DNA of 64,000 nt from Cyclobacterium qasimii M12-11B (lineage in GTDB: Bacteria > Bacteroidota > Bacteroidia > Cytophagales > Cyclobacteriaceae), in NCBI RefSeq assembly GCF_000427295.1, contig NZ_ATNM01000049.1, forward strand, positions 1 to 64,000, in the 5' to 3' direction. Positions 27,901 through 37,362 of the stretch are shown here, piece after piece. Positions within the stretch are counted from its first letter, which is position 1; each line of letters starts with the position of its first letter. The position numbers and the translations under genes are program-made. Below the pieces are notes generated by a model. It saw nothing but the letters and a program-made list of their open reading frames with translations, was not told the DNA's origin and ran no database searches.

Positions 27901-28971
27901 ATGGCATTTGATCTTCAAAAGTTGCTTAGGCCGCATATAGCTTCCTTGAAACCTTACTCTTCCGCTAGGGATGAATATACAGGTAAAGAAGGGATATTTC
28001 TAGACGCGAATGAAAACGCTCTAGGTTCAGTATCAGAACAACCTTTCAATAGGTATCCGGATCCTTATCAGTCCAAGTTAAAGGAGAAACTAGGTGCAAT
28101 TAAGCAGGTACCACCTTCCAATATTTTCTTGGGCAATGGAAGTGATGAAGCCATAGACTTGTTATTCAGGGCCTTTTGCAGACCAGGAATTGACAATGTT
28201 ATCATTATGCCTCCAACCTATGGCATGTATGAAGTAAGTGCTGGCATTAATGATGTGGCAACAAAGAAAGTTTCTCTTTCCCCTACATTTGACATGGAGG
28301 TACAAAATGTGCTTGATGCAGTAGATGGTAACACTAAAATCATATTCATTTGCTCTCCAAATAATCCTAGCGGCAATAAAATTGATCGTCAAGCTATCTA
28401 TCAAATTCTATCCAAATTTGATGGTTTGGTAGTAGTAGATGAAGCCTATATTGACTTCAGCGATGAGCCTAGCTTTAGCCTGGAATTGAGCCAATACGCC
28501 AATTTGCTCGTCATGCAGACGCTATCCAAAGCTTGGGGCTTGGCAACGCTACGTCTGGGAATGGCTTTTGCCTCCCTGGAAATAATTGGCATACTCAATA
28601 AAATTAAACCGCCTTATAATATTAGTGGTTTGACCCAAGACACCGTATTAGAAGCCATTGGCAATACCAAGCAATTGGAACATATGGTTAAGGAAATACT
28701 TTCTCAAAAAGAAAAGTTACAGCTTGCACTAGAAGCAATTCCTGAAGTTGAAAAGGTCTACCCTTCTTCGGCTAATTTTCTATTGGCAAAAGTACCCCAG
28801 GCCAATCAGGCCTATCAGCAATTAATTGATAAAAAGATAATCGTCCGAGACCGGTCAAAAGTACAACGTTGCGAAGATTGTTTGAGAATAACAGTGGGAA
28901 GTGAAGCGGAAAACACACAGTTGATCAATGCTTTGAAAGAGGTCCTTAGGAATATTACTAACAAGCACTAG
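27901..28971 (+). CDS. hisC: Histidinol-phosphate aminotransferase
   Basis: A 356-residue PLP-dependent class I/II aminotransferase converting imidazole acetol phosphate to histidinol phosphate. It shows LDANENALG, RYPDPYQSKLKEKLG, the FLGNGSDEAIDLLFRAFCRPG loop, CSPNNPSGN, VVDEAYIDF and the PLP lysine in QTLSKAWGLATLRLG. The ATG follows the hisD stop without a gap, so the genes are translationally coupled. Confidence 0.97.
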   Translation: MAFDLQKLLRPHIASLKPYSSARDEYTGKEGIFLDANENALGSVSEQPFNRYPDPYQSKLKEKLGAIKQVPPSNIFLGNGSDEAIDLLFRAFCRPGIDNVIIMPPTYGMYEVSAGINDVATKKVSLSPTFDMEVQNVLDAVDGNTKIIFICSPNNPSGNKIDRQAIYQILSKFDGLVVVDEAYIDFSDEPSFSLELSQYANLLVMQTLSKAWGLATLRLGMAFASLEIIGILNKIKPPYNISGLTQDTVLEAIGNTKQLEHMVKEILSQKEKLQLALEAIPEVEKVYPSSANFLLAKVPQANQAYQQLIDKKIIVRDRSKVQRCEDCLRITVGSEAENTQLINALKEVLRNITNKH

Positions 28972-28984
28972 AAAAGATTGAAGC

Positions 28985-30085
28985 ATGAAAAAAAAGCTAT
29001 TATTTATAGATAGGGATGGCACAATCATTAAAGAGCCACCTACAGATTATCAAGTAGATAGTTTAGAAAAACTTGAGTTTATACCCCGTGCAATTAGCAA
29101 CCTGGTCAAAATAGCCGAGGAAGGTGACTTTGAGCTTATACTTGTCACTAATCAGGATGGCTTGGGTACGGATTCCTATCCTGAAAACACCTTTTGGCCA
29201 GCACAATTCAAAATGCTTAAGACCCTGGAACAGGAAGGCGTATTTTTCAAGGAAATCCATATTGACAAAACCTTTGAACATGAAAATGCACCGACCAGAA
29301 AACCTGGTACCGCCATGCTCACAGCCTACCTCAATGGAGATTACGATCTGGAAAACTCTTATGTTATAGGTGATAGGGAAACGGATGTAACCCTGGCTGA
29401 AAACCTTGGAACCAAATCCATCTTTTTTGGGAAAGAGGTAGTCAAAAATGCGGACAAGAGTGTTGACAATTGGGATGCCATTTATGAGTTTCTAAAGCTT
29501 CCCCCAAGGAAAGCAGAAGTCATCCGCAAAACCTCTGAAACCAATATAGCCATTCAATTGAATCTCGATGGCTCAGGCAAAAGTACCATAAGCACAGGAC
29601 TACCTTTCTTTGACCATATGCTAGATCAGCTGGCAAAACATGGTGGCTGTGACCTGGATATTAAAGTTGAAGGAGACTTGCACATAGATGAGCACCATAC
29701 AATAGAAGATACTGGCTTGGCACTTGGCGAGGCCTATCTGAAAGCCATGGGGGACAAAAAAGGCATCTACAGGTATGGCTTCTTATTGCCTATGGATGAT
29801 TGTTTGGCTCAAGTAGCCATAGACTTTGGTGGTCGACCCTGGATCGTATGGGATGCTGATTTCAAACGTGAAAAAATCGGAGACATGCCAACGGAAATGT
29901 TCTATCATTTCTTCAAGTCTTTTAGTGACACTGCCAAATGTAACCTGAACATCAAAGCTGAAGGGGACAACGAACACCATAAAATAGAAGCCATATTCAA
30001 AGGCTTGGCAAGAGCCATTAAAATGGCAGTTAAAAAGGATCTCAATGCACTGGATCAACTTCCAAGTACAAAAGGAACATTATAG
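28985..30085 (+). CDS. hisB: Bifunctional histidinol-phosphatase / imidazoleglycerol-phosphate dehydratase
   Basis: A 366-residue fusion. The N-terminal HAD phosphatase (about 1-165) starts with [15 protein letters not shown], with the nucleophile aspartate, and contains the zinc-type insertion region. The IGPD domain (about 175-366) has [34 protein letters not shown] and [19 protein letters not shown] with its metal histidines. It starts 13 bases after hisC. This fusion order is the same as in enterobacterial HisB. It is the last gene of the cluster: hisH, hisA, hisF and hisI are not in this window. Confidence 0.97.
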   Translation: MKKKLLFIDRDGTIIKEPPTDYQVDSLEKLEFIPRAISNLVKIAEEGDFELILVTNQDGLGTDSYPENTFWPAQFKMLKTLEQEGVFFKEIHIDKTFEHENAPTRKPGTAMLTAYLNGDYDLENSYVIGDRETDVTLAENLGTKSIFFGKEVVKNADKSVDNWDAIYEFLKLPPRKAEVIRKTSETNIAIQLNLDGSGKSTISTGLPFFDHMLDQLAKHGGCDLDIKVEGDLHIDEHHTIEDTGLALGEAYLKAMGDKKGIYRYGFLLPMDDCLAQVAIDFGGRPWIVWDADFKREKIGDMPTEMFYHFFKSFSDTAKCNLNIKAEGDNEHHKIEAIFKGLARAIKMAVKKDLNALDQLPSTKGTL

Positions 30086-30146
30086 AATAAGACTTTCACA
30101 GGAGGACAATTAGGCCTTAAACTGCTAAAATTTTCTTCAAAGGTAC

Positions 30147-30190
30147 AAAAAGCAAAAGGCCTCATTTTTTAAATGAGGCCTTTTGCTTTT
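30147..30190. terminator. Bidirectional terminator after hisB
   Basis: A 20-bp-class stem (AAAAGCAAAAGGCCTCATTT with its complement) has T-rich flanks on both sides. It separates the his operon from the convergent haem-protein gene ending at 30214. Confidence 0.93.
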
Positions 30191-30213
30191 ATTCTATTAT
30201 CCTATTCTTAAAA

Positions 30214-33200
30214 TCAATTAAAGTCTTCTTTTAAGGTTACTAAGAAACTAACCAAATCCCTAATCTCCCTTCTACTCAAATACTGCTTCATATCAGGCAT
30301 ACTGGAAGGCGCATCTTTTCTTTCTAGAATTTGACCTTTCATAATCAGCGTATCAGGCTGATTACCCATTTTCAAGGTAATGCTTTCTTCTGTTTCGTCC
30401 ATTTTGATACCTGCGAGTTTCTGATCATTATCCAGAGATAGTGTAACAACACCAAATCCTGGAGCAAGTCGATTACTAGGGTCAATGACTGCTTCCAGCA
30501 ATTGTTCCCTGGTTAAATTGGCTCCTACACCATTCAACTTGGGCCCGGCATTTCCACCAAAATCATCATAGGCATGGCATTTGATACACTGAGCAGTTGC
30601 GTGTTGGAAGAAAATCTTGCGTCCTTTCACCTGATCCCCACCATATAAACTTCCACTATAAGAGGCCAAAAGATCGTCCTGACTCATGCTTTCGTGAACC
30701 TGATTGTACCTATCCTTGAGTTGGGTATCTTCTCTTGTTTCCATGGCTTCAAAAAACTCGAGCTCAATGGCTTGGGGCAACTCCCCTTTTTCGAATTGTA
30801 CCAATAATTTCTCAAAGATTGGTTTGGTACTGTTTTGAACCAGTTTTGCTAAAGTATTGACGGCAGCTTGTTGCTCTTCAACGGTTCTCTTCTGAATAAC
30901 TTCATCCAAAAGGGCTGCTTTTCTTTCATCTGGAATTGTTAGCTCCTCCAGGAGATCAAGACCTGCTACTCTTACACTTCTTTCTTTATCCGAAAGCGCT
31001 TGTTCTAAAGCTTTATCCATCGGTGATTTCGGGATTTTAGCAATTGCCCTTAAGCTTTCCGCTCTAACGTCTGCATCATTGTCATTTGTAAGGACAGCAA
31101 TTAAGCGTTGATTGGCTTCTGAAATTTTCAATTCACCTAAAGCTTTGACAGCTTCTTCACGGATCACTCGGCTATTGCTTTTTGTCAATTCCATTAAGAC
31201 ATTCGATGCCGAAGCCTGGAAGGCTACAATGTCTCTATTGAATTCACCTCTATACCATCCATCAACCCTATCTAATACAGAAGGGGAAGTCCAGGTACTC
31301 AATGCTGCTATGGCTTCTACACGCATGGCCTCAGGAGCCTTCGCTTGATTGGCATAAGTCAACAGGTTATTGAATGCTTCCTCAGATCCCCACCTTAAAT
31401 TGGCATTGATGGCTCTTCTAAGTAGCGGTTCTGAAGTAAAATCTCCAGACACCAATAATTTTCCAAGAGCAGGGATGGCTGCTTCAATAGAGAAATCATC
31501 ATTGATTGCTCTGGCTGCCTCAGCAATTATGTATTCGCTTTTATCATTTAAGAAGGCTACAATTCCATCATCTCTTAATCTCCTAAGTGCAATCACTGCT
31601 CCAAGACGAACAGCATCTGAAGGATGGTTTGCCAAATCGATGATTTCGGAAGACTTTCCTACCCTGGATAAGGCTAGACTGGCTGCATGTCGTATATACA
31701 AGTCTGCATTGTCATTTTCCTGAAGAAGTGTCACGATGGCTTCAAAAGCGGCTTCATGCTTCATTTTCCCCAAAGCTTCTGCTGCGAAAAACTGAACCCT
31801 TTCCACATCTGATGTAAGAAGTGGAAGTATATTTTTAGCTGCAGGTGAAAATTTCAAATCTCCTAGCCATTTGGCTGACTGAGCGATTATTTCAACATCA
31901 CTGTCTTTCAAATAAGGCACCAAAGCTTCTGCCCTTTCAGTATTTTCTCTTGCGAGTTGAGAAATTCCCCAAATCGCATGTATTCTTGCCAACTGATTTT
32001 CTTTTTGAGCAAGAACAGCAGTAAATACTTCCATTCCTTCCTCTGATCGCTTTGCCAATTCAAACTGTGCTTTTTGTCTGACGCGTTGGTCTTCAAAGCC
32101 CAATAAAGAAGCAAGTTCATCTTTTGATAAATCAGTATAATTTTTAGCTAAATGAGATGCTGTAAGTTTCCGGATATCAGCAGTAGCTGTTTTATCAGTA
32201 AATTTCCAAATCCTGCCATAGCCCTTGTTCACCCAACCATCAATCCAGTCAGAAAAATACAATGCTCCATCAGGTGCAAAGTCCATTCCTGTGGCGAGGA
32301 TTCCAGTAAGAATCTGCTCCGTTTCACCCATTTCAAAACCTGCTCCTTTTGGTTTTAAATCAAAAGCGTGAATCCCTGATCTTGCAGCATTACCACCAAA
32401 CTCAGCAACAAAGAACTTGTTTTTCCATTGTTCACCAAGTCCCGTTCCAGGATTGTGTTGCATTCCTGTAGGGCCATTTACATAGTTGGCTATAGTAGGA
32501 ATATAATAAGCTGCTTGATCATCATTGCGTGGAAGATGCATCTTTTCATCCATCCAAACCTTGTATCCATTGTTTTTAGGATCACGATATTTACCAAACT
32601 GCCAATTGATTCTCCAGCCTGTATCCGATCCCTCTACTAAATAGACTATTCTTTCTCTTTCTCCTTTGTGATCTCCATCGTTGTCTACACTTATAAGATT
32701 GCCATAATCATCGAAGTCAAATTCGTGGGTATTTCTAACACCATAAGCGAATATTTCAAAATCCGATCCATCTGGATTGGCGCGAGCAACAACACCACAG
32801 TTGGGATAATCAAGAAGGTTTCCATTGTTATCTTCTCCACTAAATCCTATATCCCCTATTCCCCAATAAATCTTACCTTCCGGACCCACTTTAAGTCCTG
32901 ACATATTGTGTCCTCCAAAACCGATGTGTACTCCAAATCCATGGGCCAAAGATTTTTTCTCGTCCATAAAACCATCGCCATTGGTATCTGTCATCCTCCA
33001 TAGATCAGGTGCCACCCCTACAAAAAGGGCATCATCATAATACAGTACTGCTCCAGCCACGTCAGATGTTTCTTCATTAAAATCACTGGCAATTAATGTG
33101 GAACGATCTGCTTTACCATCACCATCGGTATCTTGAATTTCAAAAACGTTCTCCTTTTCGATGGTAAGGTCCTTCCAGTCATGTGAACCATCTCCATTAA

Positions 33201-33645
33201 TGTCAGGAAGCCATTCGTTTTTAGCACTGTTTTCAGGTGCCAATTCTTTATGGATAAAAGCTTTTCGTTCTGCTACATTTTTTAATTTAATCGAGGAAAT
33301 CTCCCAATCCTGGTGACTTCGTATATCAAATTCTGAGATCTTTCTTCTATTCGTTTTTGAATAAAAGGCATTGCCATTATCATCTATTTGTAAAGAAATT
33401 GGATCAGCAACCAATGAATCCACTGCCCAAAGTTCTAACTCAAGGTCTTCATTATAAACAGGATTAACCAATTCTTCAATGGCTAATGTTTGTTTGTTTA
33501 CTTCTTCCTGAGTCAGTTGCTTTACCTGAAGTGGGACTGCCTTTTCATTTGAGTTACACGCCGTAAAGCACAAACTTAACACAAGGCAAAAAGGTAGGAT
33601 ATTTAAAATTTTGTATTGTTCTGTCAATTTAATTTTTCTCAACAT
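30214..33645 (-). CDS. PVC-type haem-binding lipoprotein with HEAT repeats and cytochrome c domain
   Basis: 1143 residues, with a lipoprotein-like start (FCLVLSLCFTACNSNE). Domains in order: an N-terminal beta-propeller of the membrane-bound dehydrogenase type to about 480, with DLNGDGSHDWKD- and DTDGDGKADRS-like loops and repeated GPEGKIYWGIGD/FGGHNMSG; HEAT-like repeats from about 500 to 980 (AEALGKMKHEAAFEAIV and similar); and a C-terminal cytochrome c with one CIKCH haem site at about 1020-1024 and SMPDM for the distal methionine. The name follows Planctomycetes/Verrucomicrobia families. Probably an outer-membrane or periplasmic dehydrogenase, perhaps for a sugar; the substrate is unknown. 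Tandem with the next gene. Confidence 0.85.
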   Translation of the reverse strand: MLRKIKLTEQYKILNILPFCLVLSLCFTACNSNEKAVPLQVKQLTQEEVNKQTLAIEELVNPVYNEDLELELWAVDSLVADPISLQIDDNGNAFYSKTNRRKISEFDIRSHQDWEISSIKLKNVAERKAFIHKELAPENSAKNEWLPDINGDGSHDWKDLTIEKENVFEIQDTDGDGKADRSTLIASDFNEETSDVAGAVLYYDDALFVGVAPDLWRMTDTNGDGFMDEKKSLAHGFGVHIGFGGHNMSGLKVGPEGKIYWGIGDIGFSGEDNNGNLLDYPNCGVVARANPDGSDFEIFAYGVRNTHEFDFDDYGNLISVDNDGDHKGERERIVYLVEGSDTGWRINWQFGKYRDPKNNGYKVWMDEKMHLPRNDDQAAYYIPTIANYVNGPTGMQHNPGTGLGEQWKNKFFVAEFGGNAARSGIHAFDLKPKGAGFEMGETEQILTGILATGMDFAPDGALYFSDWIDGWVNKGYGRIWKFTDKTATADIRKLTASHLAKNYTDLSKDELASLLGFEDQRVRQKAQFELAKRSEEGMEVFTAVLAQKENQLARIHAIWGISQLARENTERAEALVPYLKDSDVEIIAQSAKWLGDLKFSPAAKNILPLLTSDVERVQFFAAEALGKMKHEAAFEAIVTLLQENDNADLYIRHAASLALSRVGKSSEIIDLANHPSDAVRLGAVIALRRLRDDGIVAFLNDKSEYIIAEAARAINDDFSIEAAIPALGKLLVSGDFTSEPLLRRAINANLRWGSEEAFNNLLTYANQAKAPEAMRVEAIAALSTWTSPSVLDRVDGWYRGEFNRDIVAFQASASNVLMELTKSNSRVIREEAVKALGELKISEANQRLIAVLTNDNDADVRAESLRAIAKIPKSPMDKALEQALSDKERSVRVAGLDLLEELTIPDERKAALLDEVIQKRTVEEQQAAVNTLAKLVQNSTKPIFEKLLVQFEKGELPQAIELEFFEAMETREDTQLKDRYNQVHESMSQDDLLASYSGSLYGGDQVKGRKIFFQHATAQCIKCHAYDDFGGNAGPKLNGVGANLTREQLLEAVIDPSNRLAPGFGVVTLSLDNDQKLAGIKMDETEESITLKMGNQPDTLIMKGQILERKDAPSSMPDMKQYLSRREIRDLVSFLVTLKEDFN

Positions 33646-33702
33646 GGATAATCAATATAAATTTATGAGATGAGTTGATTCACTAAAATTAAGTAAAAAA
33701 GA

Positions 33703-36700
33703 CTATTGTTCTTCTTTATCTAATGTTACTAGAAAACTTACTAAATCCCGGATTTCTCTTTTCGTTAATAAAGCCTTCATATCGGGCATAGAGGACAAGG
33801 CATTTGACCTCTCCTTAATGGTGTCTTTTGCTATAATCTTGTCTGGTTCATTTCCTATCTTTAAAGTAAGGCTGTTTTTATCTTCATTTACTACAATTCC
33901 TGAAACGGTTTTATCACTGTTTAGTTTTAAGGTTACAACGCCAAAACCAGGTGCCAAACGATTGCTTGGAGCAACAAGAGCTTCCAGCAAAAGCTTCCTA
34001 TCAAGTTTCTTGGCAATCCCATTTAATCTAGGCCCAGCAATACCGCCAAAGTCATCATAAGCATGGCAGCGTATACATTGGGCATTCTGGTTTTGAAAGA
34101 AGATCTTTCGCCCTTTGGCAGCATCTCCACCATAAAGGCTTCCATTGTAACTTGCCAAAACATCTCCTTCATAGCGCTTGTCAGTTATAGCTTTGTATTT
34201 GGTCAACAAATTCGCATTGCCTAATGTTTCAAGCGCTTCACTTAATTCCAATTCAACTGCCGCAGGTAATTTCTTATTGCTTAACTCATCTAGCAGTTTC
34301 TCGAAAACAGGAGTCGCATAAGTTTCATCCACCTTTCCCAATGTTGTGATGGCTGCTTGTTTTTCTTCAACTGTTTGATTCAGGATTACTTTCTCCAATA
34401 AAGCAGCTACAGTATTACCAGACAAATCCAATTCTCCCAAAATTCCCAGACCAGCAACCCTGACACTTTTATCCTTGTCGGTAATGGATTGTTCCAAGGC
34501 GACATCAATTTTCTCTGAACCTGATTTAGCCAAGGCCAACAATGCAGCCTCTCTTACTTTCGAATCCCTATCTGTTTTAAGCATGGACAGTAATTTATCA
34601 GAGGTATCTGCCACTTTTATCGTTCCAATAGCATTAACAGCCGCATAACGAATGGCAGCATTAGAATGATTGGTTAATTTTAACAAGGGTGCAGAAGCCA
34701 TTTGCCTAAGTACATTGGCATCCCGTTTCATCTCTCCCCTAAATCTTCCATCTACCCTATCCAAAACCGATGGATCATCCCATGTAGACAGCGCATTGAG
34801 GGCTTCAATTCGCATAGGCTCTGGCGCAGACTCCATAGCAATAAAGTGCAAGATTTGATTGAGTGCCTCTTCATTACCCACCCTGAGATTTGCATTTATA
34901 GCTCTCCTAAGTAGTGGTTCAGAGGACAGGTTTTCCCTGGTAAGCACCTTACCCAAAGCGGGCAATGCCTCTTCAATTGAAAAATCATCATTGATCGCCC
35001 TTGCTGCTTCAGCTAAAATATATTCATCTTTATCGGCTAAAAAAACAGCCACTTCACTTGCCTCCATGCGCCTTAAGGCTACCACAGCAGCAATTCTTAC
35101 AGCTCTTGACGGATGTTGGTACAAAGCTTTAACCGCTGCTACATCCCCTATCCTAGCCAATGCCAGGCTTCCTGCATGGCGCAAATAAACGTCTTCATCA
35201 TTATTAGTTTCTAGAAATGTAATTAATGGCTCAACTGCAGTCTTGGCTTTAATTCTACCCAATGCTTCTGCAGCAAAGAACTGTACGCGGACAGATTGGT
35301 CTTGAAGAAGAGGAATCAACTTATCCTCAGCCTCCTCATACCTGATATCTCCAAGCCATCTAGCCGCTTGAGCCCTGATCTCCTGGTCTGTATCATTTAA
35401 CAATGGAACGAGCAGTTTACCTGCATTGCTTTCACCAGAACGGGCGAGTTGTGCGATCCCCCAAATGGCATGTACTCTTGCCAGTTGGCCGCTGCTTGCA
35501 CTCAATTTCGCCTTAAATATTTCAAGTCCATCACCACCTCTTGTGGCCAATTCAAACTGCGCTTTTTGCCGAATCCTTTTATCGGTATTGCCCAACAAAT
35601 CGCCCAATTCAGCGCTTTTCTTTTCCTTGAAATTAGCCTTAATCAAGGTTTCTGTATCTTTTCTCAATTGGCTGTTTTCACCAGAAGTGACTTCCATTTT
35701 CCAGATCCTTCCATCGTCATTGGTACCCCAACCATCAATCCAATCAGCAAAATAAAGGGCTCCATCAGGCCCAAAGTCCATTCCTGTAGGCAATATTCCG
35801 CCCATGATCTTTTTGGTCTCTGTCATTTCAAAGCCAGCTCCTTTGGGGGCTAATTTGAAAGCGTGTATTCCTGACCTGGCAGGATTTCCTGAAAATCCAG
35901 CTACAAAAAAAGTTTCTTTCCATCTTTCTCCCAATGCAGTACCGGGATTGTATAACATTCCTGTAGGGCCGTTAATGTAATTTTTTAAAGGTGGGAGAAA
36001 ATAAGCTGCCTGTCCTTCTTGTCGAGGTTTGTACATTTCCTCATCCATCCAAACCTTGTATTCATTGTTCTTGGGATCCCTGTATTTACCAAATTGCCAG
36101 TTAATTCTCCATCCAGTATCGGAACCATCTACCAGGTACACAAGGCGCTCACTCTCGCCCCTGTGATCTCCATCATTGTCTACACTTATAAGATTTCCAT
36201 AATCATCAAAAACAAATTCGTGGGTGTTTCTTACCCCCATGGCAAATATCTCAAAATCACTTCCATCTGGGTTAGATCGGGCAATTACTCCCCTATTCGG
36301 ATATTTATAAGTATTCCCAGCCTGGTCTTTTCCATTGAAACCAATGTCTCCTATTCCCCAATAAACCCTGCCATCAGGCCCCATTTCCAAACCTGACATT
36401 CCATGACCTCCAAATCCAATATGTACGCCATAACCATGAGAAATGGACACTTTTTCTTTAGTCAAACCTGTTTTGGGGTCTTCTTTGACCCGCCACATAT
36501 CTGGCGCAGCACCTACAAAAAGATCGTCTCCAAATTTCATCACCGCACCGGCTACATCGGTCACCTCATCATGTAATTCTTCAAAAACCAATTGGAATTT
36601 ATCGGCCAAACCATCCCCATCAGTATCTTCCAGTCGATAAATATGATCTTTTTCAACGGTCATGTCTCTCCAGTCATTGAATCCATCACCATTTAGGTCT

Positions 36701-37125
36701 TCCATCCACTGGTTTTGCTCACTGTTTTCTTCTGAAAGTTCTTCCCTTAAAAAGGCCCTCTTTTCTTCTATGGTCTGTAAAGAAATTGACCTAATTTCCC
36801 AGTCCTGGTGCTGTCTAATTTCATGTTCGGAGTTTTTTTGCCTATTGGTACGGCTGTAATAAAGCCTTCCCTGATCATCAAAATCAATGGAAATTGGATC
36901 AAAAACCAAAGAATCAGAGGCCCATACACTAACCGTAAGCCCTGAGTCTATTTCAGGTTGGATCATTTCCTCTAACTGAGAAGCCCACTCTTTTGTGTCT
37001 GAAGGGGTAAAATTTGTAATTTTTAAATCCTTTTCCTCTTTAGAACCACAACTAAAAATAATTAATGAGCTTGCAATCAAAAAGTATTGCAAAGACTGTC
37101 TAATTTTCACATTCAATAGCTTCAT
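33703..37125 (-). CDS. PVC-type haem-binding lipoprotein, tandem paralogue
   Basis: 1140 residues from the ATG at 37125 (MKLLNVKIRQS); a frame to 37152 adds nine unneeded residues. It has a lipobox-type signal (SSLIIFSCGSKEE) and the same three parts as the neighbour: propeller, HEAT repeats and a haem domain with CIRCHAYDDFGG. Long identical stretches such as VYLVDGSDTGWRINWQFGKY, matched almost residue for residue in the neighbour, point to an old tandem duplication. The 57-base spacing suggests co-transcription with this gene first. The paired copies may have different substrates. Confidence 0.85.
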   Translation of the reverse strand: MKLLNVKIRQSLQYFLIASSLIIFSCGSKEEKDLKITNFTPSDTKEWASQLEEMIQPEIDSGLTVSVWASDSLVFDPISIDFDDQGRLYYSRTNRQKNSEHEIRQHQDWEIRSISLQTIEEKRAFLREELSEENSEQNQWMEDLNGDGFNDWRDMTVEKDHIYRLEDTDGDGLADKFQLVFEELHDEVTDVAGAVMKFGDDLFVGAAPDMWRVKEDPKTGLTKEKVSISHGYGVHIGFGGHGMSGLEMGPDGRVYWGIGDIGFNGKDQAGNTYKYPNRGVIARSNPDGSDFEIFAMGVRNTHEFVFDDYGNLISVDNDGDHRGESERLVYLVDGSDTGWRINWQFGKYRDPKNNEYKVWMDEEMYKPRQEGQAAYFLPPLKNYINGPTGMLYNPGTALGERWKETFFVAGFSGNPARSGIHAFKLAPKGAGFEMTETKKIMGGILPTGMDFGPDGALYFADWIDGWGTNDDGRIWKMEVTSGENSQLRKDTETLIKANFKEKKSAELGDLLGNTDKRIRQKAQFELATRGGDGLEIFKAKLSASSGQLARVHAIWGIAQLARSGESNAGKLLVPLLNDTDQEIRAQAARWLGDIRYEEAEDKLIPLLQDQSVRVQFFAAEALGRIKAKTAVEPLITFLETNNDEDVYLRHAGSLALARIGDVAAVKALYQHPSRAVRIAAVVALRRMEASEVAVFLADKDEYILAEAARAINDDFSIEEALPALGKVLTRENLSSEPLLRRAINANLRVGNEEALNQILHFIAMESAPEPMRIEALNALSTWDDPSVLDRVDGRFRGEMKRDANVLRQMASAPLLKLTNHSNAAIRYAAVNAIGTIKVADTSDKLLSMLKTDRDSKVREAALLALAKSGSEKIDVALEQSITDKDKSVRVAGLGILGELDLSGNTVAALLEKVILNQTVEEKQAAITTLGKVDETYATPVFEKLLDELSNKKLPAAVELELSEALETLGNANLLTKYKAITDKRYEGDVLASYNGSLYGGDAAKGRKIFFQNQNAQCIRCHAYDDFGGIAGPRLNGIAKKLDRKLLLEALVAPSNRLAPGFGVVTLKLNSDKTVSGIVVNEDKNSLTLKIGNEPDKIIAKDTIKERSNALSSMPDMKALLTKREIRDLVSFLVTLDKEEQ

Positions 37126-37362
37126 AGAATATTCTCCGGTCAATATAAGCAATCTGGGTTAACCCTGACTGTGTGAAAATAGGAAGAAGTGTCAATACTT
37201 TATTAGGTTTCAACAAACACAACTTCCTTTCCCTCAATCCTCTTGAAATTTCTGAACTCCCACTATACCACAGATGCAAATAAAGACAATATTCAAGTTC
37301 AGAAATATAAGAAAAAGATCATTAGTGGAAAATTAATATTTTATAAAGATAGGAAACTAGCT

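Noticed and set aside
30214-37152. Many plus-strand open frames opposite the two PVC-type genes
   Set aside because: They mirror each other only because the genes beneath them are paralogues; their translations have no domain signs and the real genes explain the DNA.
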